Assembly (NCBI RefSeq): GCF_020410765.1
Contig: NZ_CP084541.1
Location: 2,679,001 to 2,743,000 of the forward strand
Reading direction: 5' to 3'
Source of the DNA: Streptomyces marincola
GTDB lineage: Bacteria; Actinomycetota; Actinomycetes; Streptomycetales; Streptomycetaceae
DNA: 64,000 nucleotides
The position numbers and the translations under genes are program-made. Positions 43,036 through 51,680 of this stretch are shown here, one piece after another (position 1 is the first letter of the stretch; each line of letters opens with the position of its first letter). Under the pieces are notes generated by a model. It did not search any database, was not told the origin of the DNA, and saw only the letters and a list, made by a program, of their open reading frames with translations.

Positions 43036-43614
43036 TCACAGCTGGAGCATGAGGGGCCAAACGCTCGTGCGGGGATTCGAGCGGGGTCCCGACAGCGCCT
43101 CGCATCGTTCTTCCAGATCCGTGATGCGCTCGGCTCGGCGGCCCATGAGGTAGACCTTGGTGCGCGTGCGCTGCACTTCGTGCACCAGCTCGAACCCTTG
43201 GGTCTCGTAGTACCTCACCAGCCCGGGAAAGTGGCAGCCACGGCGAACCCATGTGCGCCCCTGACCCGCTGCCCGGTTCACAGCCCAGAGCGCCATCACG
43301 GTTCCCGGCTTCATCTCGCGGTAGGCGGGGTCCGTGACGGTCGAGTACAGGTAGTGAGCCGACTCGTTCAGCTCCTCCTCCGTCCAGCCCCACGGGGGAG
43401 TCTGTTCCTGAACGGTGGTGCACCCGATGACGCGCCCGTCATCCTCGGCAAGGTCCCACACGTCACCCTCGGCGTTCTCCGCCTGGCGCGCGAGTTGGGC
43501 CGCGTTCCCCCGCCAACTCGGGAGCCCGTGCTCCTCCAGCCAACCGGAGCGGGCGAGAATCACCTTCTCGACAGCGGGGACGTCATCGGCTGTCGCCGGG
43601 CGCATGGCGAACAC
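43036..43614 (-). CDS. GNAT-family N-acetyltransferase
   Basis: A 192-residue acetyltransferase. MRPATADDVPAVEKVILARS is a typical GNAT start. The acetyl-CoA loop is not the canonical Q/RxxGxG/A (it reads NRAAGQGRTWVRRG), followed by GLVRYYETQGFELVHEVQ, the usual end strand. The acceptor is unknown. It is upstream of the DUF6879 gene on the same strand with ~160 bp between. Confidence 0.8.
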   Translation of the reverse strand: MFAMRPATADDVPAVEKVILARSGWLEEHGLPSWRGNAAQLARQAENAEGDVWDLAEDDGRVIGCTTVQEQTPPWGWTEEELNESAHYLYSTVTDPAYREMKPGTVMALWAVNRAAGQGRTWVRRGCHFPGLVRYYETQGFELVHEVQRTRTKVYLMGRRAERITDLEERCEALSGPRSNPRTSVWPLMLQL

Positions 43615-43716
43615 GCTGCCTCCTCATGGCGGGAAGGGACGGCGCCGCGCAGTGGTTCGGCGTGTGGTTCCCGGGCGCACGGTCGGGTTGACCGGACCTC
43701 CCTCCGGCACCCCCGG

Positions 43717-43758
43717 CACCGCCCGCCCCCCGGCCCGAGGGCCGGGGGGCGGGCGGTG
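43717..43758 (-). terminator. terminator after ppc
   Basis: A near-20-bp stem: CACCGCCCGCCCCCCGGCCC at 43717-43736 and its complement at 43739-43758, starting 8 bp past the ppc stop. Confidence 0.8.
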
Positions 43759-43766
43759 GGGGTGGG

Positions 43767-46553
43767 TCAGCCGGTGTTGCGCAGGCCGGCGGCGACGCCG
43801 TTGACCGTCAGCAGCAGCGCGCGCGACAGCAGCGGGTCGGGCTCCTCGCCGCGCGCCGCGGCCTCCCGCTGCCGGTGCAGGAGCGTCACCTGGAGGTAGG
43901 AGATCGGGTCGAGATAGGCGTCCCGGATGCGCAGCGTGCGCTGGAGCGCCGGGTTCGCGTCGAGCAGTTCGTGCTCGCCGGTGATGCGCAGCACCTCCGA
44001 GACCGTCAGCGCGTGCTCCGCCTCGATGGTGGCGAAGACGTGCCGCAGGTCCTCGGGCACCAGCGTCTCCACGTAGTGCCTGGCGATGCGCAGGTCCGTC
44101 TTGGCGAGCGTCATCTCGACGTTCGACAGGAAGTTGCGGAAGAAGTGCCAGTGCTCGAACGCCTCCCCGAGCACGTCGTCGAGACCGGCCTCGCGGGCCG
44201 CCCGCAGCCCCGAGCCCACGCCGAACCAGCCGGGCACGATCTGCCGGGACTGCGTCCAGCCGAACACCCACGGGATGGCGCGCAGCCCGTCCAGGCCCGC
44301 GCCGCTGTCCGGGCGGCGCGAGGGCCGGGAGCCGAGGTGCAGGTCCGCGAGCTGGTCCACGGGCGTGGCGGCGAAGAAGTACGCCGGCAGGTCCGGGTCC
44401 TCCACCAGCTTCCGGTAGGCGGTGTGCGCCGCCTCCGAGACCGTGTCCATGGCGGCGTCCCAGCGGGCCAGGGCCTCCGTGGACTGGCGGGGCGCGGTGT
44501 GCAGCGCGGACGCCTGGAGCGTCGCGGCCACCGTCAGCTCCAGGTTCTCGCGGGCGAGCGAGGGCACCAGGTACTTGTCGGAGATGACCTCGCCCTGCTC
44601 GGTGACCTTGATCTCGCCCTCAAGCGTGCCCCAGGGCTGGGCGAGGATCGCGTCGTGGGTCGGCCCGCCGCCGCGGCCGACGGTGCCGCCGCGGCCGTGG
44701 AACAGCCGCAGCCGCACCCCGTGCCGGTGCGCGACGTCGCGCAGGCGGCGCTGCGCGCGGTGGATCTCCCACTGCGAGGTGGTGATGCCGCCGAACTTGG
44801 AGGAGTCGCTGTACCCGAGCATGACCTCCTGCACGTCGTCGCGCAGCGACACCAGGCGCCGGTAGGAGGGGTCGGAGAGCATCGCGTCCAGCAGCTCGTC
44901 GGCGATGCGCAGCTCGTCCGTGGTCTCAAGCAGCGGAACGATGCCGATGCGGGCCCAGCCGGCGTGCAGGTCGACCAGGCCGGCCTCGCGGGCCAGAACG
45001 GCCGCCGCGAACACGTCGTCCGCGCCCTGGCACATCGAGATGATGTAGGACTCGATGACCTCGGGCCCGAACGTGTCGAGCGCGCGCCGCACGGTCGAGA
45101 ACACCCCGAGCGTCTTGGCGCCCGCCGCGTCCAGCGGCGCCGGGGTCGGGGCCAGCGGGCGCCGCGAACGCAGCTCCCTCGCCAGCAGCTTGGTGCGGTA
45201 CTCGCGCGGCATGTCCGCGTACCGCCACGACTCCTCGCCCAGCCGGTCGAACAGCTGGCCGAGCGCGTGGTGGTGCGCGTCGGCGTGCTCGCGCACGTCC
45301 ATCGTGGACAGCTGGAGCCCGAACGCGGCCAGCGTCCGCATCACCCGCTCAAGGCGGCCGTCGGCCACCAGGCCGCCGCGGTGCTCGCGCAGCGAGGTCT
45401 GCACCAGCCGCAGGTCGTCGAGCAGCTCGCCGGTGCCCAGGTAGTCGCGGCCGGGCACGTGCGGCGCGTCGTCCGCGAGCCTGGCCCTGGTGTTGACCAG
45501 CTTCTGCCGGACGCAGGTGACCTTCAGCCGGTAGGGCTCCTCCGCGTTCAGCCGCTTGTAGCGCGGCGTGATCTCGGGCAGGGCCGCGAGGTCGCGTTCG
45601 AGCGAGTCGAGCAGTTCCCGCGAGGCGCCGGAGTTGCGGATGGAGTTGGACAGCGCGCCGCGCAGCTCGTCGACGTGCCGCAGCGCGCTCTCGATGCCGT
45701 GCTCGTGCTGGAGCAGCAGCACGTCCCACGTCACGTTCGGGGTGACGTTCGGGTTGCCGTCGCGGTCGCCGCCGATCCACGTGCCGAACGTGAGCGGCCT
45801 GCTGCCGGCGGGCAGCGCGGCGCCCGCCCGTTCCAGCTCGGCGGCCAGGTCCTCAAGCACGTCCCCGACGGCGCCCGCGTGCAACTCGTCGAGGTAGTAG
45901 ACGGCGTTGCGCGCCTCGTCGGCGGGCTCGGGCCGGGCCACGCGCAGTTCGTCGGTCTGCCAGATGAGGTCGATGTTCTCGGCCAGCCGCAGGTCGGTGC
46001 GCCTGCGGTCGCCGCCGTGCTCGGACTCCGGGTGGTCGAGCAGCTCGGCGATCTTGCGCAGCTTGGTCAGCACGGAACGGCGCGCGGCCTCGGTGGGGTG
46101 GGCGGTGAACACCGGCCGCACGCCCAGCTTGGCGACGGTCTGCCGCAGGTGCCCCGGGTCCGCGTCCTTCAGCATGTCGGCGGTGCGCGACAGCTCCCCG
46201 CCCTGGGCCGCCCTGCGTTCGCGCAGCTCCCGGCCGCGGTGCACCTGCTCGGTGACGTTCGCGAGGTGGAAGTAGGTGGAGAAGGCCCGCACCAGCTTGG
46301 CCGCGGTGGCCAGGTCGGTCTCGCCGAGCAGGGCCGCCGCGGCCTCGCCGTCGCTGCGGGTCAGCGCCCGCACCCGTTCGACGAGGTCGAGGAGCTCGGG
46401 GCCGTCCTGCCGTACCAGGGTCTCGCCGAGCAGGTCGCCAAGGCGCCGGATGTCCGCGCGCAGCGCGCTGCTGCTCTCCGGTGCTCCCTTGGCGTCCGGT
46501 ACCTCGGCCGTGCTCGGTGGCTTGGGGTGGCTCAGGCTGTCGGGACTGCTCAC
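43767..46553 (-). CDS. ppc: phosphoenolpyruvate carboxylase
   Basis: A 928-residue anaplerotic enzyme converting PEP and bicarbonate to oxaloacetate. Conserved signatures are VFTAHPTEA (catalytic His), GTWIGGDRDGNP, YSDSSKFGGITTSQW, the FHGRGGTVGRGGGPTHDAIL loop and the C-terminal NTG. GTG 46553 is selected for GAGGAG five bases upstream rather than the ATG 22 codons earlier. Confidence 0.97.
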   Translation of the reverse strand: MSSPDSLSHPKPPSTAEVPDAKGAPESSSALRADIRRLGDLLGETLVRQDGPELLDLVERVRALTRSDGEAAAALLGETDLATAAKLVRAFSTYFHLANVTEQVHRGRELRERRAAQGGELSRTADMLKDADPGHLRQTVAKLGVRPVFTAHPTEAARRSVLTKLRKIAELLDHPESEHGGDRRRTDLRLAENIDLIWQTDELRVARPEPADEARNAVYYLDELHAGAVGDVLEDLAAELERAGAALPAGSRPLTFGTWIGGDRDGNPNVTPNVTWDVLLLQHEHGIESALRHVDELRGALSNSIRNSGASRELLDSLERDLAALPEITPRYKRLNAEEPYRLKVTCVRQKLVNTRARLADDAPHVPGRDYLGTGELLDDLRLVQTSLREHRGGLVADGRLERVMRTLAAFGLQLSTMDVREHADAHHHALGQLFDRLGEESWRYADMPREYRTKLLARELRSRRPLAPTPAPLDAAGAKTLGVFSTVRRALDTFGPEVIESYIISMCQGADDVFAAAVLAREAGLVDLHAGWARIGIVPLLETTDELRIADELLDAMLSDPSYRRLVSLRDDVQEVMLGYSDSSKFGGITTSQWEIHRAQRRLRDVAHRHGVRLRLFHGRGGTVGRGGGPTHDAILAQPWGTLEGEIKVTEQGEVISDKYLVPSLARENLELTVAATLQASALHTAPRQSTEALARWDAAMDTVSEAAHTAYRKLVEDPDLPAYFFAATPVDQLADLHLGSRPSRRPDSGAGLDGLRAIPWVFGWTQSRQIVPGWFGVGSGLRAAREAGLDDVLGEAFEHWHFFRNFLSNVEMTLAKTDLRIARHYVETLVPEDLRHVFATIEAEHALTVSEVLRITGEHELLDANPALQRTLRIRDAYLDPISYLQVTLLHRQREAAARGEEPDPLLSRALLLTVNGVAAGLRNTG

Positions 46554-46710
46554 GGCGGCTCCTCGTGGCGGGCTCGGGTGGCTGGTCGTTGGCACGTAGC
46601 GGACCGCACTGTCCGACACGCCCCATCGTAGTGAGGGCGGGCTACGGCAGGGTCACATCGCCGCCGACCGGCAGCGAGGAGCTCGTGGCCGGAAGAGGAA
46701 CTGCGATACT

Positions 46711-46737
46711 TACGATGCCGTAGGTTACGGTCCCGTA
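46711..46737. promoter_or_regulatory. two tandem operator-like elements before the desaturase gene
   Basis: TACGATGCCGTA (46711-46722) and TACGGTCCCGTA (46726-46737) are two copies of a TACGNNNCCGTA-type palindrome with a 15-bp step; the second is a perfect inverted repeat. They lie 46-72 bp before the start codon, where the promoter should be, and a TetR gene follows the desaturase, so it is the natural candidate to bind here. Confidence 0.6.
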
Positions 46738-46782
46738 GGTGGCCGGAACCCACCACAGCATGCACCTCCCGAGGAACCGCTC

Positions 46783-47910
46783 ATGTCGACATCTTCCGGG
46801 TCTTCCGGATCTCCCGGATCTCCCCGCACGTCCGCGCCCGCCGGTGTCCCCGCCGGTGCCCCCGCCTCTTCGTCCGGCGCCGCCCGCTCCCCCGGCTCGC
46901 CCGCCGGCGTGGTGCCCGCCCCGCGCCCCGTAACGGCCGGGGAGCCGATGCCGTCGGGAACGCTGGGGGGCGAGCAGCGCCGTTCCATCGAGCAGGTCAC
47001 GCTGCTGCTGTTCATCGTGGTCCCGTTCGTCGCGCTGGTCGCGGCCGTCCCGCTGGCCTGGGGCCGCGGGGTGAGCTGGCTGGACCTGGGCCTGCTCGTC
47101 GCCTTCTACTTCATCGGCTGCCACGGCATCACCGTGGGCTTCCACCGCTACTTCACGCACGGCTCGTTCAAGGCGAAGCGCCCGCTCAAGATCGCGCTGG
47201 CCATCGCGGGCTCGATGGCCGTCGAGGGCCCGCTGGTGCGGTGGGTCGCCGACCACCGCAAGCACCACAAGCACTCGGACGCCGAGGGCGACCCGCACTC
47301 GCCGTGGCGCTACGGGGAGACCGTGCCCGCCCTGCTCAAGGGCCTGTGGTGGGCGCACATGGGGTGGATGTTCGACAAGGAGCAGACGCCGCAGCACCGT
47401 TGGGCGCCCGACCTGATCAAGGACCCCGACCTGCGGCGGATCTCCCGGCAGTTCCTGCTGTGGGCCCTCGTGTCGCTCTCGGCGCCCGCGCTGATCGGCG
47501 GGCTGGTGACGTGGTCGTGGCAGGGGGCGCTGAGCGCGTTCTTCTGGGGTTCGCTGGTGCGCGTGGCGCTGCTGCACCACGTGACGTGGTCGATCAACTC
47601 CATCTGCCACGCGACGGGCAAGCAGCCGTTCAGGTCGCGGGACCGCTCGGGGAACGTGTGGTGGCTCGCGGTGCTCTCCTGCGGCGAGTCCTGGCACAAC
47701 CTGCACCACGCCGACCCGACCTGCGCGCGGCACGGGGTCCAGCGCGGGCAGGTGGACTCAAGCGCGCGCCTGATCCGCTGGTTCGAGAAGGCAGGCTGGG
47801 CCTGGGACGTGCGGTGGCCCAAGCAGGCGCGGCTCGACGCCCGGCGGAACGACGCGGGCGCGGGGCGGCGGGAAAACCGGAAAGAACCGACCGGCGTCCA
47901 CGCGGCATGA
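46783..47910 (+). CDS. membrane fatty acyl desaturase
   Basis: A 375-residue di-iron desaturase (acyl-CoA delta-9 type) with the three histidine boxes HRYFTH (121-126), HRKHH (158-162) and HNLHH (305-309) and four membrane segments. The first ~60 residues are Ser/Pro/Gly-rich and unlike the family; the start is supported by GAGGAA upstream. It introduces a double bond into membrane fatty acids using O2. It lies 7 bp before the TetR gene. Confidence 0.94.
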   Translation: MSTSSGSSGSPGSPRTSAPAGVPAGAPASSSGAARSPGSPAGVVPAPRPVTAGEPMPSGTLGGEQRRSIEQVTLLLFIVVPFVALVAAVPLAWGRGVSWLDLGLLVAFYFIGCHGITVGFHRYFTHGSFKAKRPLKIALAIAGSMAVEGPLVRWVADHRKHHKHSDAEGDPHSPWRYGETVPALLKGLWWAHMGWMFDKEQTPQHRWAPDLIKDPDLRRISRQFLLWALVSLSAPALIGGLVTWSWQGALSAFFWGSLVRVALLHHVTWSINSICHATGKQPFRSRDRSGNVWWLAVLSCGESWHNLHHADPTCARHGVQRGQVDSSARLIRWFEKAGWAWDVRWPKQARLDARRNDAGAGRRENRKEPTGVHAA

Positions 47911-47917
47911 TGGGGGT

Positions 47918-48595
47918 GTGGCGACCGACAAGGCATCCAAGGACAGTGGCAGCGACCGCCAGGCGCGGGCGGTACGGCGGACCCGCCGGCGGATGACCGG
48001 CACAGAACGCCGGGAACAGCTGCTGGACATCGGGCGCACGCTGTTCGCCGAGCGCGGTTTCGAAGGCACGTCGGTGGAGGAGATCGCGGCGAAGGCCGGG
48101 GTCTCCAAACCGGTCGTCTACGAGCACTTCGGGGGCAAGGAAGGGCTGTACGCGGTCGTGGTCGACCGCGAGATGAGCCGGCTGCTGTCGATGGTGACGG
48201 GGGCGCTGACCGCGGGCCACCCGCGTGAGCTGCTCGAACAGGCGGCGTTCGCGCTGCTGGACTACATCGAGCAGTACACCGACGGCTTCCACATCCTGGT
48301 GCGCGACTCGCCGGTGGCCCAGTCCACGGGCACGTTCGCGTCCCTGATCGGGGACATCGCGACGCAGGTCGAGGACATCCTCGGGCTTGAGTTCAAGGGG
48401 CGCGGCTACGACCCGAAGCTCGCGCCGATATACGCGCAGGCGCTGGTCGGAATGGTCGCACTGACGGGCCAGTGGTGGCTGAACGTGCGCAAGCCGAAGA
48501 AGGCCGAGGTGGCCGCGCACCTGGTGAACCTGGCCTGGCACGGCCTTCAGGGCCTGGAGCACCGGCCGACGCTGGTCGGCCGGCGCAGGACATGA
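47918..48595 (+). CDS. TetR-family regulator, probable desaturase repressor
   Basis: A 225-residue regulator with a basic N-terminus and helix-turn-helix TSVEEIAAKAGVSKPVVYEH, then a TetR C-terminal domain. It is translationally close to the desaturase gene and probably represses that operon through the tandem palindromes upstream, sensing acyl chains as DesT/FasR-like proteins do. The role is inferred from context. Confidence 0.9.
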   Translation: MATDKASKDSGSDRQARAVRRTRRRMTGTERREQLLDIGRTLFAERGFEGTSVEEIAAKAGVSKPVVYEHFGGKEGLYAVVVDREMSRLLSMVTGALTAGHPRELLEQAAFALLDYIEQYTDGFHILVRDSPVAQSTGTFASLIGDIATQVEDILGLEFKGRGYDPKLAPIYAQALVGMVALTGQWWLNVRKPKKAEVAAHLVNLAWHGLQGLEHRPTLVGRRRT

Positions 48596-48597
48596 GG

Positions 48598-48632
48598 CGA
48601 CCCCCTCCCGGGCGGGGCCCGGAAGGGGGTCG
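48598..48632. terminator. terminator after the desaturase-tetR operon
   Basis: CGACCCCCT pairs with AGGGGGTCG around an inner GC-rich loop, directly behind the TetR stop codon. Confidence 0.65.
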
Positions 48633-48695
48633 ACGGGTGCGGAACACCGGTCAGAAGGCCGAAGAACCCGGTGTCCGCAGACCGGGCCCGGTCGC

Positions 48696-49097
48696 TCAGT
48701 GGCTGCTGACGCCGTTCTCCGAGAGGATCGGGATGTCCGACAGGACGTGCGACAGCGGGTCGTCGCCGTCGACCTGCGTCGAGTAGTCCGAGCAGTTCTG
48801 CGAGGGCTCGCTGTTGAGCAGGTCCTGCACGGCGACGCCGATGATCGGCACCTGGACGTCGATCTGCTGGATCGGGACGCAGAACTTGTTGAACGAGCCG
48901 TTGATCAGGCCGATCTGCGGGCTCATGTAGCCGCCGGTGGTGGTGTTGCCGTACGCCTGCACCGACCCGTTGCCGTTCGCGGAGTTGGCGGTGCCGTGTT
49001 CGTCGTCGCCGCCGACGGCGAAGGCGGGGGAGGCGGCGAGGCCCGTGGCGCCGATCACCGAGGCGGCGACGGCGACCGTGGCAAGCGTCTTCTTCAT
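48696..49097 (-). CDS. rodlin-family secreted protein
   Basis: A 133-residue secreted protein. The signal peptide MKKTLATVAVAASVIGATGL ends near AFA-V. The mature part has the rodlin pattern: ANGNGSVQAYGN, GGYMSPQIGLINGSFNKFC, the IPIIGVAVQDLLN-like segment and CSDYSTQVDGDDPLSHVLSD. The two Cys are conserved in rodlins. Rodlins organise chaplin fibrils into rodlets on aerial hyphae and spores. ATG 49097 fits the signal peptide. Only one copy is seen and no chaplin gene is nearby. Confidence 0.92.
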   Translation of the reverse strand: MKKTLATVAVAASVIGATGLAASPAFAVGGDDEHGTANSANGNGSVQAYGNTTTGGYMSPQIGLINGSFNKFCVPIQQIDVQVPIIGVAVQDLLNSEPSQNCSDYSTQVDGDDPLSHVLSDIPILSENGVSSH

Positions 49098-49271
49098 TGC
49101 TGGCTTGTCCTTCCGGGTTCTTGGGGTGCCCTGTTCACTGGAGCGCCCTGAACAACGCGTACGGCCGGATTCGGTTGCCACCGTTCACCCGATTCGCCCA
49201 ATCTCGTGGCATCTCAGGCCATCGTTGACGCGGGCGCCGCGCGAACGCGCTCGCGCCGGGCCCGCGGCAGG

Positions 49272-50129
49272 TCAGCGCGCGCCTCCCGGGACGCGCGCGA
49301 CGACGAAGACGCGGCGGAACGGGAACAGCGTGCCGTGCGGCCCCCGCGGGTAGGCGGCGGCGAGCGCCGCCCGGTACTCCCCGACGAACGCCTCGCTCGC
49401 CTCGGGGTCGTCGTCGAGCGCGGTGAGCACCGGGCGCAGACTCGTGCCTTTGACCCAGTCGAGCACGGCGTCCTCGCCCGCCAGCACCTGGAGGTAGGCG
49501 GTCTCCCAGACTTCCGGCTCGGCGCCGAGCGCGGCCAGCGCCTCGAAGTACCCGGCCGGGGAGAGCACCGGGTTCGCGTGCAGGACGCCGCGCAGCCGCC
49601 CGCGCCAGCGCGGGCCCTCGGCCAGCTCGCGCAGCAGGACGTGGCTGGGCGCGGAGGCGTTGCCAGGGACCTGGAAGGCGAGCGCGCCGCCGGGCGCCAG
49701 TCCCGCGAGCCAGTCGGGGAACCTGCCGACGTGTCCCGGCACCCACTGGAGCGCGGCGTTGGACGCGATGAGGTCGAACGGCTCGGTCGGCCGCCAGTCG
49801 GCGAGGTCGGCCGCCTCGAAGGCGAGCGAGCCGCTGCCGCCCGGCACCGGGCCGGCGTGGCGGGCGGCCTCGGCGAGCATGGCCGGGGAGTTGTCGTAGC
49901 CGGTGACGCGGGCGTCGGGCCAGCGCTCGGTGAGGAGCAGGCTGGGCCGGCCGGGGCCGCAGCCGAGGTCGGCGACGCGCGGCGCGGCGGGCAGCGGGGG
50001 CACGCGGGCGAGCAGGTCGCGCAGCGGTCTGGCGCGGTAGGCGCGGTGCCGCTCGTACTGGGCGGGGTCCCACCGGGTGGGAGGTGCCGGGTCGGGTGGA
50101 GGGGGCATGGGGAGGATGATCGCCGCCAT
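49272..50129 (-). CDS. tam: trans-aconitate 2-methyltransferase
   Basis: A 285-residue SAM-dependent methyltransferase with WDPAQYERHRAYRARPLRDL, motif I VADLGCGPGRPSLLL, VTGYDNS and the Tam-typical SNAALQWVPGH and GNASAPSHVLLREL. It methylates trans-aconitate, an inhibitory by-product of the TCA cycle. The start may be ATG 50129 or a later Met at residue 8; neither has a strong ribosome site. Confidence 0.9.
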   Translation of the reverse strand: MAAIILPMPPPPDPAPPTRWDPAQYERHRAYRARPLRDLLARVPPLPAAPRVADLGCGPGRPSLLLTERWPDARVTGYDNSPAMLAEAARHAGPVPGGSGSLAFEAADLADWRPTEPFDLIASNAALQWVPGHVGRFPDWLAGLAPGGALAFQVPGNASAPSHVLLRELAEGPRWRGRLRGVLHANPVLSPAGYFEALAALGAEPEVWETAYLQVLAGEDAVLDWVKGTSLRPVLTALDDDPEASEAFVGEYRAALAAAYPRGPHGTLFPFRRVFVVARVPGGAR

Positions 50130-50154
50130 CTTATCTCGGCGTCAAGTTTCTCGG

Positions 50155-50188
50155 TCTCGTGAGACTTTATGTCGTGAGACTTCATGTC
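50155..50188. promoter_or_regulatory. candidate MarR operator with two 15-bp direct repeats
   Basis: GTGAGACTTTATGTC (50159-50173) and GTGAGACTTCATGTC (50174-50188) follow each other, and TCTCGTGAGA (50155-50164) is a small palindrome overlapping the first. They occupy the short gap between the divergent tam and marR-type genes. Confidence 0.55.
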
Positions 50189-50211
50189 GACAGAACTACT
50201 AGACTGTCGGC

Positions 50212-50709
50212 ATGGAGGACGAGGTTGACCGGCTGGTGGCTGCCTGGCGGCGCGAGCGCCCCGATCTCGACGTGGAGCCGCTCGAAGTGCTGAGCCGGGT
50301 GAGCCGGCTGGCCCGGCACCTGGACCGGGCCCGCAGGCTGGCGTTCGCCGAGCTCGACCTCGAACCGTGGGAGTTCGACGTGCTCACCGCCCTGCGCCGG
50401 GCCGGCAGCCCTTACCAGCTGTCCCCCGGCCAGCTGCTCACCCAGACCCTCGTCACCTCGGGCACCATGACCAACCGCATCGACCGGCTGGCCAAGCGCG
50501 GGCTGGTCGAGCGGCAGCCGGACCCGAGCGACCGGCGGGGCGTCCTGGTGAGCCTGACCGCGACCGGCAGGCGGCACGCGGACGAGGCGCTGGCCGGACT
50601 GCTCACGCAGGAACGGGCCCTGCTCGGCGGCCTCACCACGGCCCAGCGCCGGGAGCTGGCCGCGCTGCTGCGGGCGCTCACCGCGCCCTTCGACAACACC
50701 CCGACCTGA
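50212..50709 (+). CDS. MarR-family regulator
   Basis: A 165-residue winged-helix regulator. The DNA-binding part reads LSPGQLLTQTLVTSGTMTNR, IDRLAKRGLVERQPDPSDRR, GVLVSLTATGR, the classic MarR wing. It is divergent from tam across an 82-bp gap that contains tandem repeats and probably controls that gap. The ligand is unknown. Confidence 0.92.
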   Translation: MEDEVDRLVAAWRRERPDLDVEPLEVLSRVSRLARHLDRARRLAFAELDLEPWEFDVLTALRRAGSPYQLSPGQLLTQTLVTSGTMTNRIDRLAKRGLVERQPDPSDRRGVLVSLTATGRRHADEALAGLLTQERALLGGLTTAQRRELAALLRALTAPFDNTPT

Positions 50710-50744
50710 CCGCGCGGCCCGCACCGGCGGGGCGCGCGTTCGTT

Positions 50745-50790
50745 CGGCACGGTCATTCGGCGCGTTTGTCCGGCGCGGTCATTCGGCGGG
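50745..50790. repeat. 20-bp direct repeat spanning the stop codon of a LuxR-type gene
   Basis: CGGCACGGTCATTCGGCGCG (50745-50764) and CGGCGCGGTCATTCGGCGGG (50771-50790) are near-identical with a 26-bp period. The second holds the stop codon of the leftward regulator. Confidence 0.7.
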
Positions 50791-51459
50791 CGGCACCCCG
50801 GCGCGGCGGGCCAGCGCGACGGCGGCGAGCGTGGAGTGCACGCCCAGCTTGCCGAGCACGTTCTGCATGTGGGTGCGGACGGTGTGCGGGGAGAGGAACA
50901 GGCGCTCGGCCACGGCCTTGCGCCCCAGCCCGGCCAGCATGCAGCGCAGCACTTCGAGTTCGCGCGGGGTCAGCGACTCCACCAGGCGCTGCTGCTCGCT
51001 GCGGTGGTGCCGGTCCCGGCGCAGCTCCCGCAGCACGCCGGTGAGCAGCGCGGGCGGCACGTGGGTCTCCTCCCGCAGCACGCCCCTGACCACCTGGAGC
51101 AGCCGGGCCAGCGAGCTGTCCTTGGCGACCCAGCCGCAGGCGCCGGCGGCCAGGGTGCGCGCGGCCCTGACCGCGTCGTCTTCTGCCGCGAGCATGACAG
51201 CGTGAAGGCCGGGGAAACGGTCCTGCGCGGCGGCGAGCAGGGACTGCGCGCCCGGCCCCGCGCCGTCCAGGTCGGCGTCGAGCAGCAGCACGTCGAACGC
51301 CGGGTCGCCGCCGCCCTTGCTCCGCTCCAGCAGGTGAAGGGCCGCGGGCACACTGCCGACCGCGGTCGCCTCGACGTCCTGCTCCGCGGTGAGCGCGGTG
51401 GCGAGCGACTCGGCGAAAATCCGGTGCCCGTCGACGACCAGCACCCGAATACGATCCAC
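50779..51459 (-). CDS. LuxR-type response regulator
   Basis: A 226-residue protein with an N-terminal receiver-like domain (RVLVVDGHRIFAESLATALT; phosphoacceptor candidate in VLLLDADLDG; Lys in WVAKDSS). The acidic pair is DG rather than DD. The C-terminal LuxR helix-turn-helix is SLTPRELEVLRCMLAGLGRK...LFLSPHTVRTHMQNVLGKLG. GTG 51459 has GAGGGG upstream. No sensor kinase is adjacent. It stands immediately downstream of galK on the same strand. Confidence 0.88.
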   Translation of the reverse strand: MDRIRVLVVDGHRIFAESLATALTAEQDVEATAVGSVPAALHLLERSKGGGDPAFDVLLLDADLDGAGPGAQSLLAAAQDRFPGLHAVMLAAEDDAVRAARTLAAGACGWVAKDSSLARLLQVVRGVLREETHVPPALLTGVLRELRRDRHHRSEQQRLVESLTPRELEVLRCMLAGLGRKAVAERLFLSPHTVRTHMQNVLGKLGVHSTLAAVALARRAGVPPAE

Positions 51460-51680
51460 AACAGCCCCTCGCCTCGGACAACGGGCGGGCGGGCGCGACG
51501 TCCGATGACCCCGGCCGCGCCGGACCGCGCGGCCGCCGCCGCGCGGCCGGGTGGCCGGGTTCGCCGCACCCACCGCTCTTGCCCCCTGATCGGCACCGGC
51601 CCCCACCGGTGCTGTGCATCAGACTACGGGCGAGGGGCGGCGGGGGAAGCGGTTTGGCGGAAGAGGCGATATCGAAGCGA

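Noticed and set aside
43875..46631. 918-codon plus-strand frame over ppc
   Set aside because: Exact antisense of the ppc gene with shadow composition.
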